DNA from: an uncultured Bacteroidota bacterium
GTDB taxonomy: Bacteria; Bacteroidota; Bacteroidia; Flavobacteriales; Flavobacteriaceae
Assembly (NCBI GenBank): GCA_913062555.1
Contig: CAJXVU010000018.1
Location: 1-64,000 of the forward strand
Length of the DNA: 64,000 bases
Direction: 5' to 3'
Both the position numbers and the translations under genes were made by a program. The notes below the pieces were generated by a model, which was given only the letters and a program-made list of their open reading frames with translations, had not been told where the DNA came from and ran no database searches. Position 1 is the stretch's first letter; the number at the start of each line of letters is the position of its first letter. Below are positions 9,465 to 19,699 of this stretch, piece by piece.

Positions 9465-10925
9465 ATGGCGTCTCATTACGAAGCACCTATTAGAAGACCT
9501 CTAGTAACAGGAGAAAAATCGTACCACGATGTAACAGTGGACGTAGCAAGACCTGTTGAGGGAAAAGCAAACAAACATTGGTGGATAGTATTTTCTATCG
9601 CTCTTGCGGCTTTTCTGTGGGGAATAGGTTGTATAATATATACAATATCAACAGGTATCGGTACTTGGGGATTAAACAAAACCGTTGGTTGGGCCTGGGA
9701 TATTACCAATTTTGTTTGGTGGGTAGGTATTGGTCACGCAGGAACACTAATTTCTGCAGTACTCTTATTATTCCGTCAAAAATGGAGAATGGGTATTAAT
9801 CGTTCTGCCGAGGCAATGACAATATTTTCAGTTGTTCAAGCAGGATTGTTTCCAATCATTCACATGGGTCGTCCTTGGTTGGGATATTGGGTTTTACCAA
9901 TTCCAAATCAATTTGGATCTCTTTGGGTGAATTTTAACTCGCCATTACTTTGGGATGTATTCGCAATTTCAACATATTTATCAGTATCATTGGTTTTCTG
10001 GTGGACAGGATTACTACCTGATTTCGCGATGATTCGTGATCGAGCGGTTAAGCCTTTTCAAAAGAAAATTTATAGCTTACTAAGTTTTGGTTGGAGTGGG
10101 CGTGCTAAAGATTGGCAACGTTTTGAAGAAGTGTCTTTAGTTCTTGCAGGTTTAGCAACACCATTAGTGCTTTCTGTACATACAATTGTATCCTTTGATT
10201 TTGCTACATCGGTAATTCCAGGATGGCACACTACAATTTTCCCACCTTACTTTGTGGCAGGAGCTGTATTCTCAGGATTTGCAATGGTAAACACGCTTCT
10301 TATTATTATGAGAAAAGTGTGTAACCTAGAAGATTATATAACCGTACAACACATTGAATTAATGAACATCGTAATAATGATTACGGGTTCTATCGTTGGT
10401 GTGGCTTATATGACAGAGTTATTTATCGCTTGGTATTCTGGAGTAGAGTATGAACAATATGCTTTCTTAAACAGAGCAACGGGACCTTATGCTTGGGCAT
10501 ATTGGGCAATGATGTCTTGTAATGTATTCTCGCCGCAGTTCATGTGGTTTAAGAAATTAAGAACAAGTATTATGTTCTCATTTTTTATCTCCATTGTTGT
10601 AAATATAGGGATGTGGTTTGAACGTTTCGTGATTATCGTAACGTCATTACATAGAGATTATCTACCATCATCATGGTCGATGTTCTCACCAACATTTGTA
10701 GATATTGGTATATTTATAGGAACTATTGGATTCTTCTTTGTATTATTCTTATTATATGCAAGAACCTTCCCAGTAATTGCACAAGCCGAAGTGAAGACTA
10801 TTTTAAAATCCTCAGGTGAACGCTATAAAAAAATTAGGGAAGCTGGTCAAAGTTTAGTAGGAACAGGTGCAGATGGTAGAACATCTAAGGTTACAGGAGA
10901 TAATTCTAAAAATTTAAAAAACTAA
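9465..10925 (+). CDS. actC: ACIII subunit ActC, NrfD-like quinol-binding protein
   Basis: Integral membrane protein of the NrfD/PsrC family, 486 residues with about ten predicted transmembrane segments from residue 38 to about 445. In alternative complex III this subunit holds the menaquinol oxidation site on the periplasmic side and hands electrons to the ActB clusters. A soluble Lys/Arg-rich tail of about 35 residues ends the protein. A GGAT motif lies just before the ATG. ActC and the later ActF are related to each other and to the NrfD protein near 54 kb, so the window encodes three members of the family. Confidence 0.95.
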   Translation: MASHYEAPIRRPLVTGEKSYHDVTVDVARPVEGKANKHWWIVFSIALAAFLWGIGCIIYTISTGIGTWGLNKTVGWAWDITNFVWWVGIGHAGTLISAVLLLFRQKWRMGINRSAEAMTIFSVVQAGLFPIIHMGRPWLGYWVLPIPNQFGSLWVNFNSPLLWDVFAISTYLSVSLVFWWTGLLPDFAMIRDRAVKPFQKKIYSLLSFGWSGRAKDWQRFEEVSLVLAGLATPLVLSVHTIVSFDFATSVIPGWHTTIFPPYFVAGAVFSGFAMVNTLLIIMRKVCNLEDYITVQHIELMNIVIMITGSIVGVAYMTELFIAWYSGVEYEQYAFLNRATGPYAWAYWAMMSCNVFSPQFMWFKKLRTSIMFSFFISIVVNIGMWFERFVIIVTSLHRDYLPSSWSMFSPTFVDIGIFIGTIGFFFVLFLLYARTFPVIAQAEVKTILKSSGERYKKIREAGQSLVGTGADGRTSKVTGDNSKNLKN

Positions 10926-10933
10926 GATAGCAT

Positions 10934-11467
10934 ATGGAATCTTCAAGAGTTATTCACGCTATTTATAATGATGATGATGATTTATTGGCAGCTGTAAAAA
11001 CAGTTAAAGCTGAAAAATATCACATTGACGAAATATACACTCCTTTTCCAGTTCATGGACTAGATAAGGCGATGGGCTTAGCGCCAACAAGAATTGCAAT
11101 TACATCATTTATTTATGGATGTATTGGGTTGACTGTTTCTATTGTTATGATGAATTACATGATGATAGAAGATTGGGCGCAAAACATTGGAGGTAAACCA
11201 AGTTTTAGTTATTTGGAAAACATGCCAGCGTTTGTGCCAATTATGTTTGAATTAACTGTATTTTTTGCAGCGCACTTAATGGTTATTACATTTTATTTAC
11301 GTAGTAGAATGTGGCCATTTAAAAAAGCAGAGAATCCAGATCCAAGAACAACGGACGATCACTTTTTAATGGAAATTTCCATGAATGGAAATGATGAAGC
11401 ATTGGAAAGTATTCTTGCAAAAACAGCAGCAGTAGAAATTAATATAGTTGACAAAGAAGCACATTAG
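10934..11467 (+). CDS. actD: ACIII subunit ActD
   Basis: A 177-residue membrane subunit of alternative complex III (DUF3341 family). It has a soluble N-terminal half with the family's PFPVHGLDKAMGL motif (38-50) and two transmembrane helices (about 55-77 and 100-122). It has no cofactor motif and is thought to stabilise the complex between the two NrfD-like subunits. The gene lies 8 nt after actC and 6 nt before actE. Confidence 0.93.
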   Translation: MESSRVIHAIYNDDDDLLAAVKTVKAEKYHIDEIYTPFPVHGLDKAMGLAPTRIAITSFIYGCIGLTVSIVMMNYMMIEDWAQNIGGKPSFSYLENMPAFVPIMFELTVFFAAHLMVITFYLRSRMWPFKKAENPDPRTTDDHFLMEISMNGNDEALESILAKTAAVEINIVDKEAH

Positions 11468-11473
11468 TATATT

Positions 11474-12025
11474 ATGAAAGGCTTAATTAAGATATTAGTA
11501 TTAACAGCAATTGTAAGTGTTGTGGTTTCTTGTAAAAAGGATTCCAGACCAAATTATCAATTTTTCCCAGACATGTATGAGTCTGCAGGATATGAGGCTT
11601 ATGGAGCATACGAGGTTTTTCCTGGCGAGCAATCGGCCATGATCCCTGTTGATGGAACCATTGCAAGAGGGTATTCATTATTTGAGTATGGAAAGTCAAA
11701 CGAAGAATATCTTCGTGCCAAAGATGAGCTATTGAGTCCTTTAGATTCAACTCAGGTAGACCTGGCTAAAGGAAAAGAATTGTACGATATTTACTGTGGA
11801 ATTTGTCATGGTAATAAAGGTGATGGACAAGGGAATTTGGTAAAACGCGAAAAATTAGCTGGAATTCCAAGCTATGATGCGAGAGTAATTACTGAAGGAA
11901 GTATCTACCATGTTATATATTATGGTTTGAACAGTATGGGCTCTTATGCTAACCAACTTAATGAAGAAGAACGTTGGCAAGTTGGAGCATACGTGCTAAA
12001 ATTGAAAGCAGATTTAACAAAGTAA
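11474..12025 (+). CDS. actE: ACIII subunit ActE, monohaem cytochrome c lipoprotein
   Basis: A 183-residue c-type cytochrome with a lipoprotein signal (VVSC, lipidated Cys20) and one haem site CGICH (Cys108, Cys111, His112). The sixth ligand is probably one of the Met residues in the C-terminal third. In alternative complex III it receives electrons from ActA and can relay them towards the oxidase. Position between actD and actF is canonical. Confidence 0.94.
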   Translation: MKGLIKILVLTAIVSVVVSCKKDSRPNYQFFPDMYESAGYEAYGAYEVFPGEQSAMIPVDGTIARGYSLFEYGKSNEEYLRAKDELLSPLDSTQVDLAKGKELYDIYCGICHGNKGDGQGNLVKREKLAGIPSYDARVITEGSIYHVIYYGLNSMGSYANQLNEEERWQVGAYVLKLKADLTK

Positions 12026-12050
12026 GATTTAGATAAAGTTATATATCAAT

Positions 12051-13400
12051 ATGTATACGATTTCAAAAAGATTAAAAATATTTTCTATTGCTCTAATCAT
12101 CTTAGGGGCATTAGGATGGGGAATTAGTTATTCAGGTTCTCATGTGTCATTAGAAGAGGTTAAAACATTGTTAGCCAGCGAAGATGCTTCACATGGTGGA
12201 GGACATGAAACAGCAGAAACACATGAAGCTGCACCTGCAAAAGAACATGGTGAGGATACTTCACATGAAGTGGCCACCGATGATCATGATGCACATGCTG
12301 AGCACGTGATGCACCAAATTCATAACAGACCGTATTCGGCGCTATATATCGCTGCATTTTTCTTTATGATGATTTCACTTGGGGTATTGGCATTTTATGG
12401 GATACAACGAGCATCTCAAGCGGGTTGGTCTCCTGTGCTATTTAGAGTTATGGAAGGGATAACTTATTATTTATTACCTGGAGCTTTAATTGTATTAGCT
12501 ATTGCTCTTTGGGCTGGACCACACCTTTTTGTTTGGATGGATCCTGAACTTATTAATCCTGAAAGTGCAGATTATGATGCTTTAATTGCGGGTAAATCTA
12601 GTTGGTTGGATAAAACATGGTTTGCCGTAAGAGCACTTATATTTATTGCAGGATGGAGTTTGTATAGATATTTTTCACGTAAATATTCAATTGCTCAGGA
12701 TGAAGCAGGTGATACAAGTAACTTTAAGAAAAACTTCCGTATTTCGGCGGTGTTCTTAGTGTTCTTTATCTATACCGAATCAATGATGTCTTGGGATTGG
12801 ATTATGAGTGTAGACCCGCACTGGTTCAGTACATTATTTGGATGGTATGTGTTTGCAAGTATGGTTGTAAGTGGAATTACGGTGATTGCTTTAATAGCAA
12901 TATATTTGAAATCTAAAGGACAATTAGAATTTGTTAATGATAGTCATTTACATGATTTGGCAAAATTTATGTTCGGTTTTAGTATTTTCTGGACCTATTT
13001 ATGGTTTTCTCAATTTATGCTAATTTGGTACGCAAATATTCCTGAAGAAGTAACTTATTTTGTAACCAGAATTGAAGATTATAACTTACCATTTTTCGGA
13101 ATGGTAGCATTAAACTTTATCTTTCCATTCTTGGTATTAATGAATAGCGATTATAAACGTATCCCTTGGTTTATTGTAATGGCCGGTATTGCGATTTTAG
13201 TAGGTCATTATATAGATATATTTAATATGATTATGCCTGCAACTGTTGGAGATAGATGGTATATTGGACTACCAGAAATTTCGGCTGTAGCACTTTTCCT
13301 AGGATTGTTTATTTTGATAGTGTTTTATGCCCTATCAAAAGCGCCATTACTAGCAAAAGGAAATCCATTTGTGAAGGAAAGCGAACAATTCCATTATTAA
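12051..13400 (+). CDS. actF: ACIII subunit ActF with His-rich loop
   Basis: Second large membrane subunit of alternative complex III, 449 residues with about ten transmembrane segments, a divergent relative of NrfD/ActC. It is usually annotated as a quinol:cytochrome c oxidoreductase membrane subunit. In the family it is not expected to bind quinol as ActC does but may take part in proton movement. Between TM1 (about 9-28) and TM2 (about 96-115) lies an acidic, histidine-rich loop: residues 48-91 contain ten His (48, 52, 58, 66, 72, 79, 82, 85, 88, 91). Such a loop could bind Zn or Cu, or could simply be low-complexity sequence. Confidence 0.93.
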   Translation: MYTISKRLKIFSIALIILGALGWGISYSGSHVSLEEVKTLLASEDASHGGGHETAETHEAAPAKEHGEDTSHEVATDDHDAHAEHVMHQIHNRPYSALYIAAFFFMMISLGVLAFYGIQRASQAGWSPVLFRVMEGITYYLLPGALIVLAIALWAGPHLFVWMDPELINPESADYDALIAGKSSWLDKTWFAVRALIFIAGWSLYRYFSRKYSIAQDEAGDTSNFKKNFRISAVFLVFFIYTESMMSWDWIMSVDPHWFSTLFGWYVFASMVVSGITVIALIAIYLKSKGQLEFVNDSHLHDLAKFMFGFSIFWTYLWFSQFMLIWYANIPEEVTYFVTRIEDYNLPFFGMVALNFIFPFLVLMNSDYKRIPWFIVMAGIAILVGHYIDIFNMIMPATVGDRWYIGLPEISAVALFLGLFILIVFYALSKAPLLAKGNPFVKESEQFHY

Positions 13401-13426
13401 TTAATAAATAAAGACGAAGAACAACG

Positions 13427-14497
13427 ATGACTGCTTTATTAACAATTATAGTTTTAGTATTTATTACCGTTGCAATTTGGCAAATGGTTAAAATCTTTGA
13501 TTTAGCAAATGCTAATAATGAGAGCTCTCAAATTGCCAATGATAAGGACAATAGAGTTAATGGATATTTAATGTTAGGGTTTTTAGCCTTCATTTACATC
13601 ATTACAATTGTATGTGTTGTTAAATGGGGTGATTTACCATTAATGTCTAATTCTGCTTCTGAACATGGGCAAACAATTGATAATTTGATGATCATATCTA
13701 TGGTTCTCATTTTTGTTGTACAAACCATTACTCAGTTTCTATTACATTATTTTGCATTTAAATATAAAGGAGAAAAAGGTAGAAAAGCTTTTTTCTATGC
13801 CGATAATGATAAGTTGGAATTTATTTGGACTATTATCCCAGTAATTACTTTAGCTGGATTAATCATTTACGGATTATTCACCTGGACAGAAATTATGGGT
13901 GTTAATGAAGATGATGATCCATTAGTAGTAGAATTATATGCACAGCAATTTAACTGGAAGGCACGTTATGCTGGTCAAGACAATACTTTAGGTAAGGCAA
14001 ATGTGAGATTGATCAATCTTGATAATGCTAATATCTTAGGATTGGATGAATCCGACCCCAATGCTCAGGATGATGTTATTACTACCGAGTTACATTTACC
14101 AGTTGGGCAACCTGTCCTGTTTAAAATGCGTTCTCAAGATGTATTACACTCTGCTTATATGCCTCATTTTAGAGCACAAATGAATTGTGTTCCAGGGATG
14201 ATTACTCAGTTTGGATTTACACCTACAGTGACTACTGCAGATATGAGACTAACGTCTCAAATGATTGATAAAGTTGCAAACATTAATAGAATAAGGGCGG
14301 AAAAAAGTAAAAAGCTAATTGAAAATGGCGAAGAAGCTTTAGAACGTTACGAATTCGATTACCTTTTACTTTGTAATAAGATTTGTGGTAAATCACATTA
14401 CAACATGCAAATGAAAATTATTGTAGAGTCTCAAGAAGATTACGATGCTTGGATTAAAGAGCAAAAGGTTTTCAAGAACTCATTGGTACAAAATTAA
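13427..14497 (+). CDS. coxB: Cytochrome c oxidase subunit II
   Basis: CuA-carrying subunit of the haem-copper oxidase. The 356-residue protein has three hydrophobic segments (about 2-19, 45-65 and 82-105) plus a fourth near 128-150, then a periplasmic cupredoxin domain. The CuA site is visible: a His in DVLHSAYMPHF and then Cys316, Cys320, His324 and Met327 (CNKICGKSHYNM). There is no fused cytochrome c domain, so the enzyme is of aa3 rather than caa3 architecture. ActE or the ActA cytochrome domain may donate electrons directly. It is embedded in the act operon, 26 nt after actF. Confidence 0.95.
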   Translation: MTALLTIIVLVFITVAIWQMVKIFDLANANNESSQIANDKDNRVNGYLMLGFLAFIYIITIVCVVKWGDLPLMSNSASEHGQTIDNLMIISMVLIFVVQTITQFLLHYFAFKYKGEKGRKAFFYADNDKLEFIWTIIPVITLAGLIIYGLFTWTEIMGVNEDDDPLVVELYAQQFNWKARYAGQDNTLGKANVRLINLDNANILGLDESDPNAQDDVITTELHLPVGQPVLFKMRSQDVLHSAYMPHFRAQMNCVPGMITQFGFTPTVTTADMRLTSQMIDKVANINRIRAEKSKKLIENGEEALERYEFDYLLLCNKICGKSHYNMQMKIIVESQEDYDAWIKEQKVFKNSLVQN

Positions 14498-14531
14498 TTA
14501 TAACTAAGATTCAAAAAAATAGATATAGATT

Positions 14532-16325
14532 ATGTCAGCACAAGCAGATACTCACGATCATGACGATCACGAACATCATCATCATAAAGAAACGTTTGTC
14601 ACTAAATATATATTTAGTCAAGATCATAAAATGATTGCTAAACAGTACCTTATTACAGGTACTATTATGGGAGTGATAGGGGTTTTAATGTCTATGATGA
14701 TTCGTATGCAAATAGCATGGCCAGAGGAGCCTAATGTGCTTTTCGAAGCCTTATTAGGTAAATGGGCACCAGATGGTGTTATGGATGCCGATATTTATTT
14801 AGCATTAGTAACTATTCATGGTACAATCATGGTATTCTTTGTGTTAACTGCAGGTTTAAGTGGTACATTTAGTAATCTACTAATTCCATTACAAATTGGT
14901 GCTCGAGATATGGCCTCAGGATTCCTTAATATGGTCTCGTACTGGTTATTCTTTTTATCGAGTGTGTTCATGATAATATCACTGTTTGTTGAAGCTGGAC
15001 CAGCAGCTGCAGGCTGGACTATTTACCCACCATTGAGTGCCTTACCAATGGCACAAGGAGGATCAGGGATGGGGATGACCTTATGGTTAGTCTCTATGGC
15101 CATATTTATTGCTTCATCATTATTGGGATCACTTAACTATATTGTAACGGTTATCAACCTGAGAACAAAAGGGATGTCGATGACACGTTTGCCATTAACT
15201 ATTTGGGCTTTCTTTGTAACTGCCATTATTGGTGTTGTATCATTCCCGGTATTATTATCTGCCGCGTTGTTATTAATCATGGATAGAAGTTTTGGAACAT
15301 CCTTCTTCTTATCAGATATTTTTATTCAAGGGGAAGTACTCCACTATCAAGGGGGATCACCAGTGTTATTTGAGCACTTATTTTGGTTCCTAGGTCATCC
15401 AGAAGTATATATTGTATTATTACCAGCTTTGGGTATTACATCAGAAATTATAGCAACCAATTCACGTAAACCAATTTTTGGATACCGTGCCATGATTGCG
15501 TCAATTTTGGCCATTGCGTTTTTATCAACAATCGTTTGGGGTCATCATATGTTTATATCTGGAATGAATCCGTTCTTAGGATCTGTATTTACCTTTACAA
15601 CCTTATTAATTGCAATTCCTTCTGCAGTAAAAGCGTTTAATTATATTACGACCTTATGGAAAGGAAACCTCCAGTTTAATCCAGCAATGCTGTTTTCTAT
15701 TGGTTTGGTATCTACATTCCTAACAGGTGGTTTAACTGGAATTATACTTGGGGATAGTGCCTTAGATATTAATGTTCACGATACTTACTTTGTGGTTGCT
15801 CACTTCCACTTAGTAATGGGTATCTCTGCGCTTTACGGAATGTTTGCAGGAATCTATCATTGGTTCCCTAAAATGTTTGGTAGGATGCTTAATAAGAATT
15901 TAGGATATATTCACTTTTGGGTGACAGCAATTTGTGCCTATGGGGTATTCTTCCCGATGCACTTTATAGGAATGGCTGGATTACCTCGTCGTTACTATAC
16001 AAACAGTAATTTCCCATTATTTGATGATTTATCAAATGTAAATGTGGTGATTACAGTGTTCGCTTTAATTGGTGGTGCATTCCAATTGGTATTTTTATGG
16101 AATTTCTTCTATAGTATTTTCTACGGAAAGAAAACAGTTCAAAATCCATGGAAATCTAATACATTAGAATGGACAGCACCTATTAAGCACATACACGGTA
16201 ATTGGGAAGGTGCACTTCCAGAGGTTCACCGTTGGTCATACGATTATAGTAAGCCAGGACATGATGAAGATTTTGTGCCTCAAAATGTACCTTTAAAAGA
16301 AGGAGAAGAAGAACTACAACATTAG
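14532..16325 (+). CDS. coxA: Cytochrome c oxidase subunit I
   Basis: Catalytic subunit of the proton-pumping haem-copper oxidase, 597 residues with 12 or more transmembrane helices. Motifs include HGTIMVFF (low-spin haem ligand helix), GHPEVYI (CuB His with the Glu typical of A1-type oxidases), WGHHMF (two CuB His) and HDTYFVVAHFH (haem a3 and haem a ligands). The N terminus begins with a short His/Asp-rich tail with seven His before residue 20. No coxC or haem A synthesis genes follow, so subunit III must be encoded elsewhere or be absent. Last gene of the act-cox operon, followed by a terminator. Confidence 0.97.
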   Translation: MSAQADTHDHDDHEHHHHKETFVTKYIFSQDHKMIAKQYLITGTIMGVIGVLMSMMIRMQIAWPEEPNVLFEALLGKWAPDGVMDADIYLALVTIHGTIMVFFVLTAGLSGTFSNLLIPLQIGARDMASGFLNMVSYWLFFLSSVFMIISLFVEAGPAAAGWTIYPPLSALPMAQGGSGMGMTLWLVSMAIFIASSLLGSLNYIVTVINLRTKGMSMTRLPLTIWAFFVTAIIGVVSFPVLLSAALLLIMDRSFGTSFFLSDIFIQGEVLHYQGGSPVLFEHLFWFLGHPEVYIVLLPALGITSEIIATNSRKPIFGYRAMIASILAIAFLSTIVWGHHMFISGMNPFLGSVFTFTTLLIAIPSAVKAFNYITTLWKGNLQFNPAMLFSIGLVSTFLTGGLTGIILGDSALDINVHDTYFVVAHFHLVMGISALYGMFAGIYHWFPKMFGRMLNKNLGYIHFWVTAICAYGVFFPMHFIGMAGLPRRYYTNSNFPLFDDLSNVNVVITVFALIGGAFQLVFLWNFFYSIFYGKKTVQNPWKSNTLEWTAPIKHIHGNWEGALPEVHRWSYDYSKPGHDEDFVPQNVPLKEGEEELQH

Positions 16326-16351
16326 TTTTAGATCAGTTATATAATATATGT

Positions 16352-16383
16352 AAAAGCCTTTCTAATTAGAAAGGCTTTTTCTT
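16352..16383 (+). terminator. Terminator of act-cox operon
   Basis: A self-complementary sequence (16352-16365 with 16366-16379, realistically a 10-12 bp stem with a short AT loop) starts with AAAAGCC and ends in a T-rich tract. It lies 26 nt after the coxA stop and is A-rich on the left, so it may work on both strands. Confidence 0.85.
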
Positions 16384-16391
16384 TATATTTG
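16384..16391 (+). promoter_or_regulatory. Putative -7 element just before ruvB
   Basis: TATATTTG fits TAnnTTTG and ends 4 nt before the ruvB ATG. If used, transcription would start at about the start codon and give a leaderless mRNA. No -33 TTG is obvious, so this may be chance. Confidence 0.3.
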
Positions 16392-16395
16392 AAGT

Positions 16396-17418
16396 ATGAA
16401 TGAAAATCTTAATCCATCGAGCGAAGATTTTTCTCCGGAAGAACACGATATAGATAGAGCATTACGGCCTCTTTCCTTTGATGATTTTGCTGGTCAAGAT
16501 CAAATTTTGGAGAATTTGAAAATATTTGTCGAAGCAGCCAATTTGCGTGATGATGCTTTAGATCACACTCTATTTCATGGCCCTCCTGGATTGGGTAAAA
16601 CAACCTTAGCACATGTCTTGGCTAATGAGTTAAACGTAGGAATTAAAGTAACTTCTGGCCCCGTATTAGATAAGCCCGGTGATTTGGCTGGCTTATTAAC
16701 AAATCTTGAAGAAAGAGATGTCTTGTTTATAGACGAAATCCATCGTTTAAGCCCTATTGTTGAGGAGTATCTGTATTCGGCAATGGAAGATTATAAAATA
16801 GATATCATGATTGAATCTGGGCCAAATGCAAGAACTGTTCAAATTAATTTGAATCCGTTTACCTTAATTGGTGCGACCACTCGTTCAGGCTTGTTAACAG
16901 CTCCAATGCGCGCCCGATTTGGTATAAGTAGTAGATTACAATATTATTCAACAGAGTTGTTGTCAACGATTGTACAACGAAGTGCTCATATTTTAAAAGT
17001 TCCAACGGCAATGGAAGCTGCAATTGAAATTGCGGGACGTAGTCGTGGAACGCCAAGAATTGCAAATGCATTATTGAGACGTATTAGAGATTTTGCCCAA
17101 ATAAAAGGCAATGGAAAAATTGATATTGAAATTTCGAAATATGGATTAAAAGCACTCAACGTTGATGCTCATGGCTTAGATGAAATGGATAACAAAATTC
17201 TACTCACTATTATCGATAAATTTAAAGGAGGTCCCGTAGGGATAACAACGTTGGCCACAGCCGTTAGTGAAAGTTCTGAAACTATCGAGGAAGTTTATGA
17301 ACCTTTTTTAATTCAACAAGGCTTTATAATGCGTACACCTCGTGGTCGTGAAGTAACAGAATTGGCATATAAACATCTTGGACGTATTAAAGGGACTGTT
17401 CAAGGAGGATTGTTCTAA
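16396..17418 (+). CDS. ruvB: Holliday junction branch-migration helicase RuvB
   Basis: AAA+ ATPase that drives branch migration with RuvA during recombinational repair. The 340-residue protein has Walker A GPPGLGKT (62-69), Walker B with DEIH (113-116), sensor-1 region GATTRSG (159-165), the arginine-finger stretch RARFG (172-176) and the C-terminal winged-helix domain. Length and start match other Bacteroidota RuvB. It overlaps the next gene by one base (TAATG). Confidence 0.97.
   Translation: MNENLNPSSEDFSPEEHDIDRALRPLSFDDFAGQDQILENLKIFVEAANLRDDALDHTLFHGPPGLGKTTLAHVLANELNVGIKVTSGPVLDKPGDLAGLLTNLEERDVLFIDEIHRLSPIVEEYLYSAMEDYKIDIMIESGPNARTVQINLNPFTLIGATTRSGLLTAPMRARFGISSRLQYYSTELLSTIVQRSAHILKVPTAMEAAIEIAGRSRGTPRIANALLRRIRDFAQIKGNGKIDIEISKYGLKALNVDAHGLDEMDNKILLTIIDKFKGGPVGITTLATAVSESSETIEEVYEPFLIQQGFIMRTPRGREVTELAYKHLGRIKGTVQGGLF
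17402..17408 (+). promoter_or_regulatory. Strong Shine-Dalgarno inside ruvB, for P450
   Basis: AAGGAGG lies within the last codons of ruvB (encoding Gln-Gly-Gly), 9 nt before the ATG at 17418. Most starts in this window have no strong ribosome binding site. Combined with the TAATG overlap it indicates translation of the P450 coupled to ruvB. Confidence 0.7.
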
Positions 17419-18755
17419 TGCCGAAATATAAATACCCAAATACGGTCCCTTTTTATAAGTTCATTTCACGTTTGTCAACTATTGCCAAAAACCCAATTCC
17501 ATTTCATAGAGAAATGTTTAATGAATTAGGAGACACATTTTCAATAAAATCTCCCTTGCAAAACCATATCGTTTTAACTCGTGATGTGGATGTAATTAAA
17601 CATATTCACCAAAAGAAACATAAATTATATCATAAGTCGAAAATTCAAACGAAGTACTTATCAAAATATGTTGGTTATGGTTTGCTTACCTCCAACGATG
17701 AATATTGGTTGCAACAACGGCGTTTAATTCAACCCGCATTTCATAAGGATAAAATTCAAAATCTGGTAAACCATATTAATACAGCTATAAAAATTCAGGT
17801 AAACAATATCCCTATAAATAAAACCGTGGAATTATATCCATTAATGAATGAGCTAGCCTTTAATGTCATTGCCAATTCCTTATTCAATATCTCTACGGAA
17901 AAAAAGGAATTAAAACGATTACAATTTATTATTGAAAAATTACAATTATACATAGTTAAAGAGTTAAGGGAGCCCTATCGAAAATTATGGTTTAGATTAA
18001 AAGGAGAACTGAGATACCACATGAAACTGGTGAAAGAAAACCGTCAGATTATTAATGGTATTATAGCGGATAGGAGGCAGTCTAAAAACCAGCATGATGA
18101 TTTACTAGACATGTTGATTCACGCAAAGTATGAAGACGGTACTGTGATGACAAACAATCAGTTGATAGATGAAATATTAATTTTATTTGTTGCGGGTCAT
18201 GAAACGACCGCAAATGCACTTACGTTTACATTGAAATTAATTGCTCAACATCCAGAAGTCTTGCAAAAAGTAGAACAAGAGATACAAGCTGTTATCTCTC
18301 AAAATCTAAGCCCTTTACAAGAAATCTCTCAGCTTAACTATGTAAAGTGTTGTATTGAAGAGAGCATGCGTTTATACCCGCCAGCCTGGATCACTGATCG
18401 TGTAAACATTGGGGATGATAAAATTGGAAATTACAATTTAAAAAAAGGAACAATTATTGGTGCTTCGATTTTTGAAATGCATCGTAATAAAAAATATTGG
18501 AAAAACGCGGAAGCTTTCATTCCGGAGCGCTTTTCAGAAGAAAACAGAAAGGAGATTCTCCATTTTTATATGCCTTTTGGAGCCGGACCAAGATTATGTA
18601 TTGGGAATAATTTTGCCATGTACGAAATGATACTAGCTGTAAAAGCAGTTATTGAGAACTTTAAAATTTCGTCTAATGCTGAGGTCATAAAAGTAAATCC
18701 ATTGATTACGTTGAAACCTGTGGATGTTCAATTAATATTTGAAAGTAAATCTTAG
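17418..18755 (+). CDS. Cytochrome P450 monooxygenase
   Basis: A 445-residue soluble P450 without a membrane anchor. All family signatures are present: the I-helix oxygen-activation motif AGHETTAN, the K-helix ExxR (ESMR), the PERF motif, and the haem loop [10 protein letters not shown] with the axial thiolate Cys394. The sequence type resembles bacterial fatty-acid or lipid hydroxylases, but the substrate cannot be read from sequence. No ferredoxin or reductase partner is adjacent. It overlaps ruvB by 1 nt and is followed 4 nt later by the preferred queG start, an unexpected place for a secondary oxygenase. Confidence 0.93.
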   Translation: MPKYKYPNTVPFYKFISRLSTIAKNPIPFHREMFNELGDTFSIKSPLQNHIVLTRDVDVIKHIHQKKHKLYHKSKIQTKYLSKYVGYGLLTSNDEYWLQQRRLIQPAFHKDKIQNLVNHINTAIKIQVNNIPINKTVELYPLMNELAFNVIANSLFNISTEKKELKRLQFIIEKLQLYIVKELREPYRKLWFRLKGELRYHMKLVKENRQIINGIIADRRQSKNQHDDLLDMLIHAKYEDGTVMTNNQLIDEILILFVAGHETTANALTFTLKLIAQHPEVLQKVEQEIQAVISQNLSPLQEISQLNYVKCCIEESMRLYPPAWITDRVNIGDDKIGNYNLKKGTIIGASIFEMHRNKKYWKNAEAFIPERFSEENRKEILHFYMPFGAGPRLCIGNNFAMYEMILAVKAVIENFKISSNAEVIKVNPLITLKPVDVQLIFESKS

Positions 18756-18759
18756 TTTA

Positions 18760-19686
18760 TTGAATTTAAAAGCAAAATATACCAGCCTGATTAAAGCCGA
18801 AGCCCAACGTCTCGGTTTTTTGTCTTGTGGTATTAGTAAGGCTGAGTTTTTAGAAGCCGAAGCACCACGCCTAGAAAAATGGCTTAATAAAAACATGAAT
18901 GGGGAAATGCGTTATATGGAAAACCATTTTGATAAGCGTTTGGACCCAACAATTCTTGTAAGCGATTCTAAAAGTGTAGTGTCATTAATATTAAATTATT
19001 TCCCTGAAGAAGTTCAAAAAGATGCGACAGCTCCAAAGCTTAGTAAATATGCTTATGGTACAGATTACCATTTTATCATTAAAGATAAATTGAAGTTGCT
19101 AACTCAATTTATTCAAGAAGAAATAGGAGCGGTAAGTGGTCGTGCATTTGTAGACTCAGCTCCCGTTCTGGATAAAGCTTGGGCAGCAAAATCTGGATTA
19201 GGTTGGATCGGTAAACATTCTAATTTATTAACACAACAAGTAGGGTCCTTCTATTTTATTGCCGAGCTTATTATTGATCTGGATTTAGAATATGACAGTC
19301 CAACAACCGATCATTGTGGCTCCTGTACCGCGTGTATAGATGCCTGTCCTACTCAAGCAATCGTTGCACCATATGTGGTAGATGGGAGCAAGTGTATTTC
19401 TTATTTCACTATTGAGCTTAAAGAGCAAATTCCCGAATCAGTAAAGGGACAATTTAATGATTGGATGTTTGGGTGTGATGTGTGCCAGGATGTATGTCCT
19501 TGGAATCGTTTTTCAAAATCACATAATGAACCACTATTTAATCCGCATCCAGAATTATTGTCTATGACTAAAAAAGATTGGGAGGAGGTTACACAAGATA
19601 CTTTTAATAAGGTATTTAAAAAATCGGCTGTGAAACGTACTAAATTTTCCGGATTAACACGAAATATTCGTTTTTTGAAAAAATAA
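18760..19686 (+). CDS. queG: Epoxyqueuosine reductase QueG
   Basis: Cobalamin-dependent iron-sulfur enzyme that performs the last step of queuosine biosynthesis, reducing epoxyqueuosine to queuosine in tRNA anticodons. The protein (308 residues from this start) has an N-terminal reductase domain (DUF1730-type) and a bacterial ferredoxin-like domain with [12 protein letters not shown] and [13 protein letters not shown], binding two [4Fe-4S] clusters. No ATG is present near the start. TTG at 18760 lies just after the P450 stop and matches family N termini ([19 protein letters not shown]). TTG at 18739 would overlap the P450 by 17 nt and is less likely. Confidence 0.93.
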   Translation: MNLKAKYTSLIKAEAQRLGFLSCGISKAEFLEAEAPRLEKWLNKNMNGEMRYMENHFDKRLDPTILVSDSKSVVSLILNYFPEEVQKDATAPKLSKYAYGTDYHFIIKDKLKLLTQFIQEEIGAVSGRAFVDSAPVLDKAWAAKSGLGWIGKHSNLLTQQVGSFYFIAELIIDLDLEYDSPTTDHCGSCTACIDACPTQAIVAPYVVDGSKCISYFTIELKEQIPESVKGQFNDWMFGCDVCQDVCPWNRFSKSHNEPLFNPHPELLSMTKKDWEEVTQDTFNKVFKKSAVKRTKFSGLTRNIRFLKK

Positions 19687-19699
19687 ATTTAGAATAGTA

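Noticed and set aside
12160-12357. Minus-strand His-rich frame inside actF
   Set aside because: It mirrors the His/Asp-rich loop codons of ActF and has no start context or homology.
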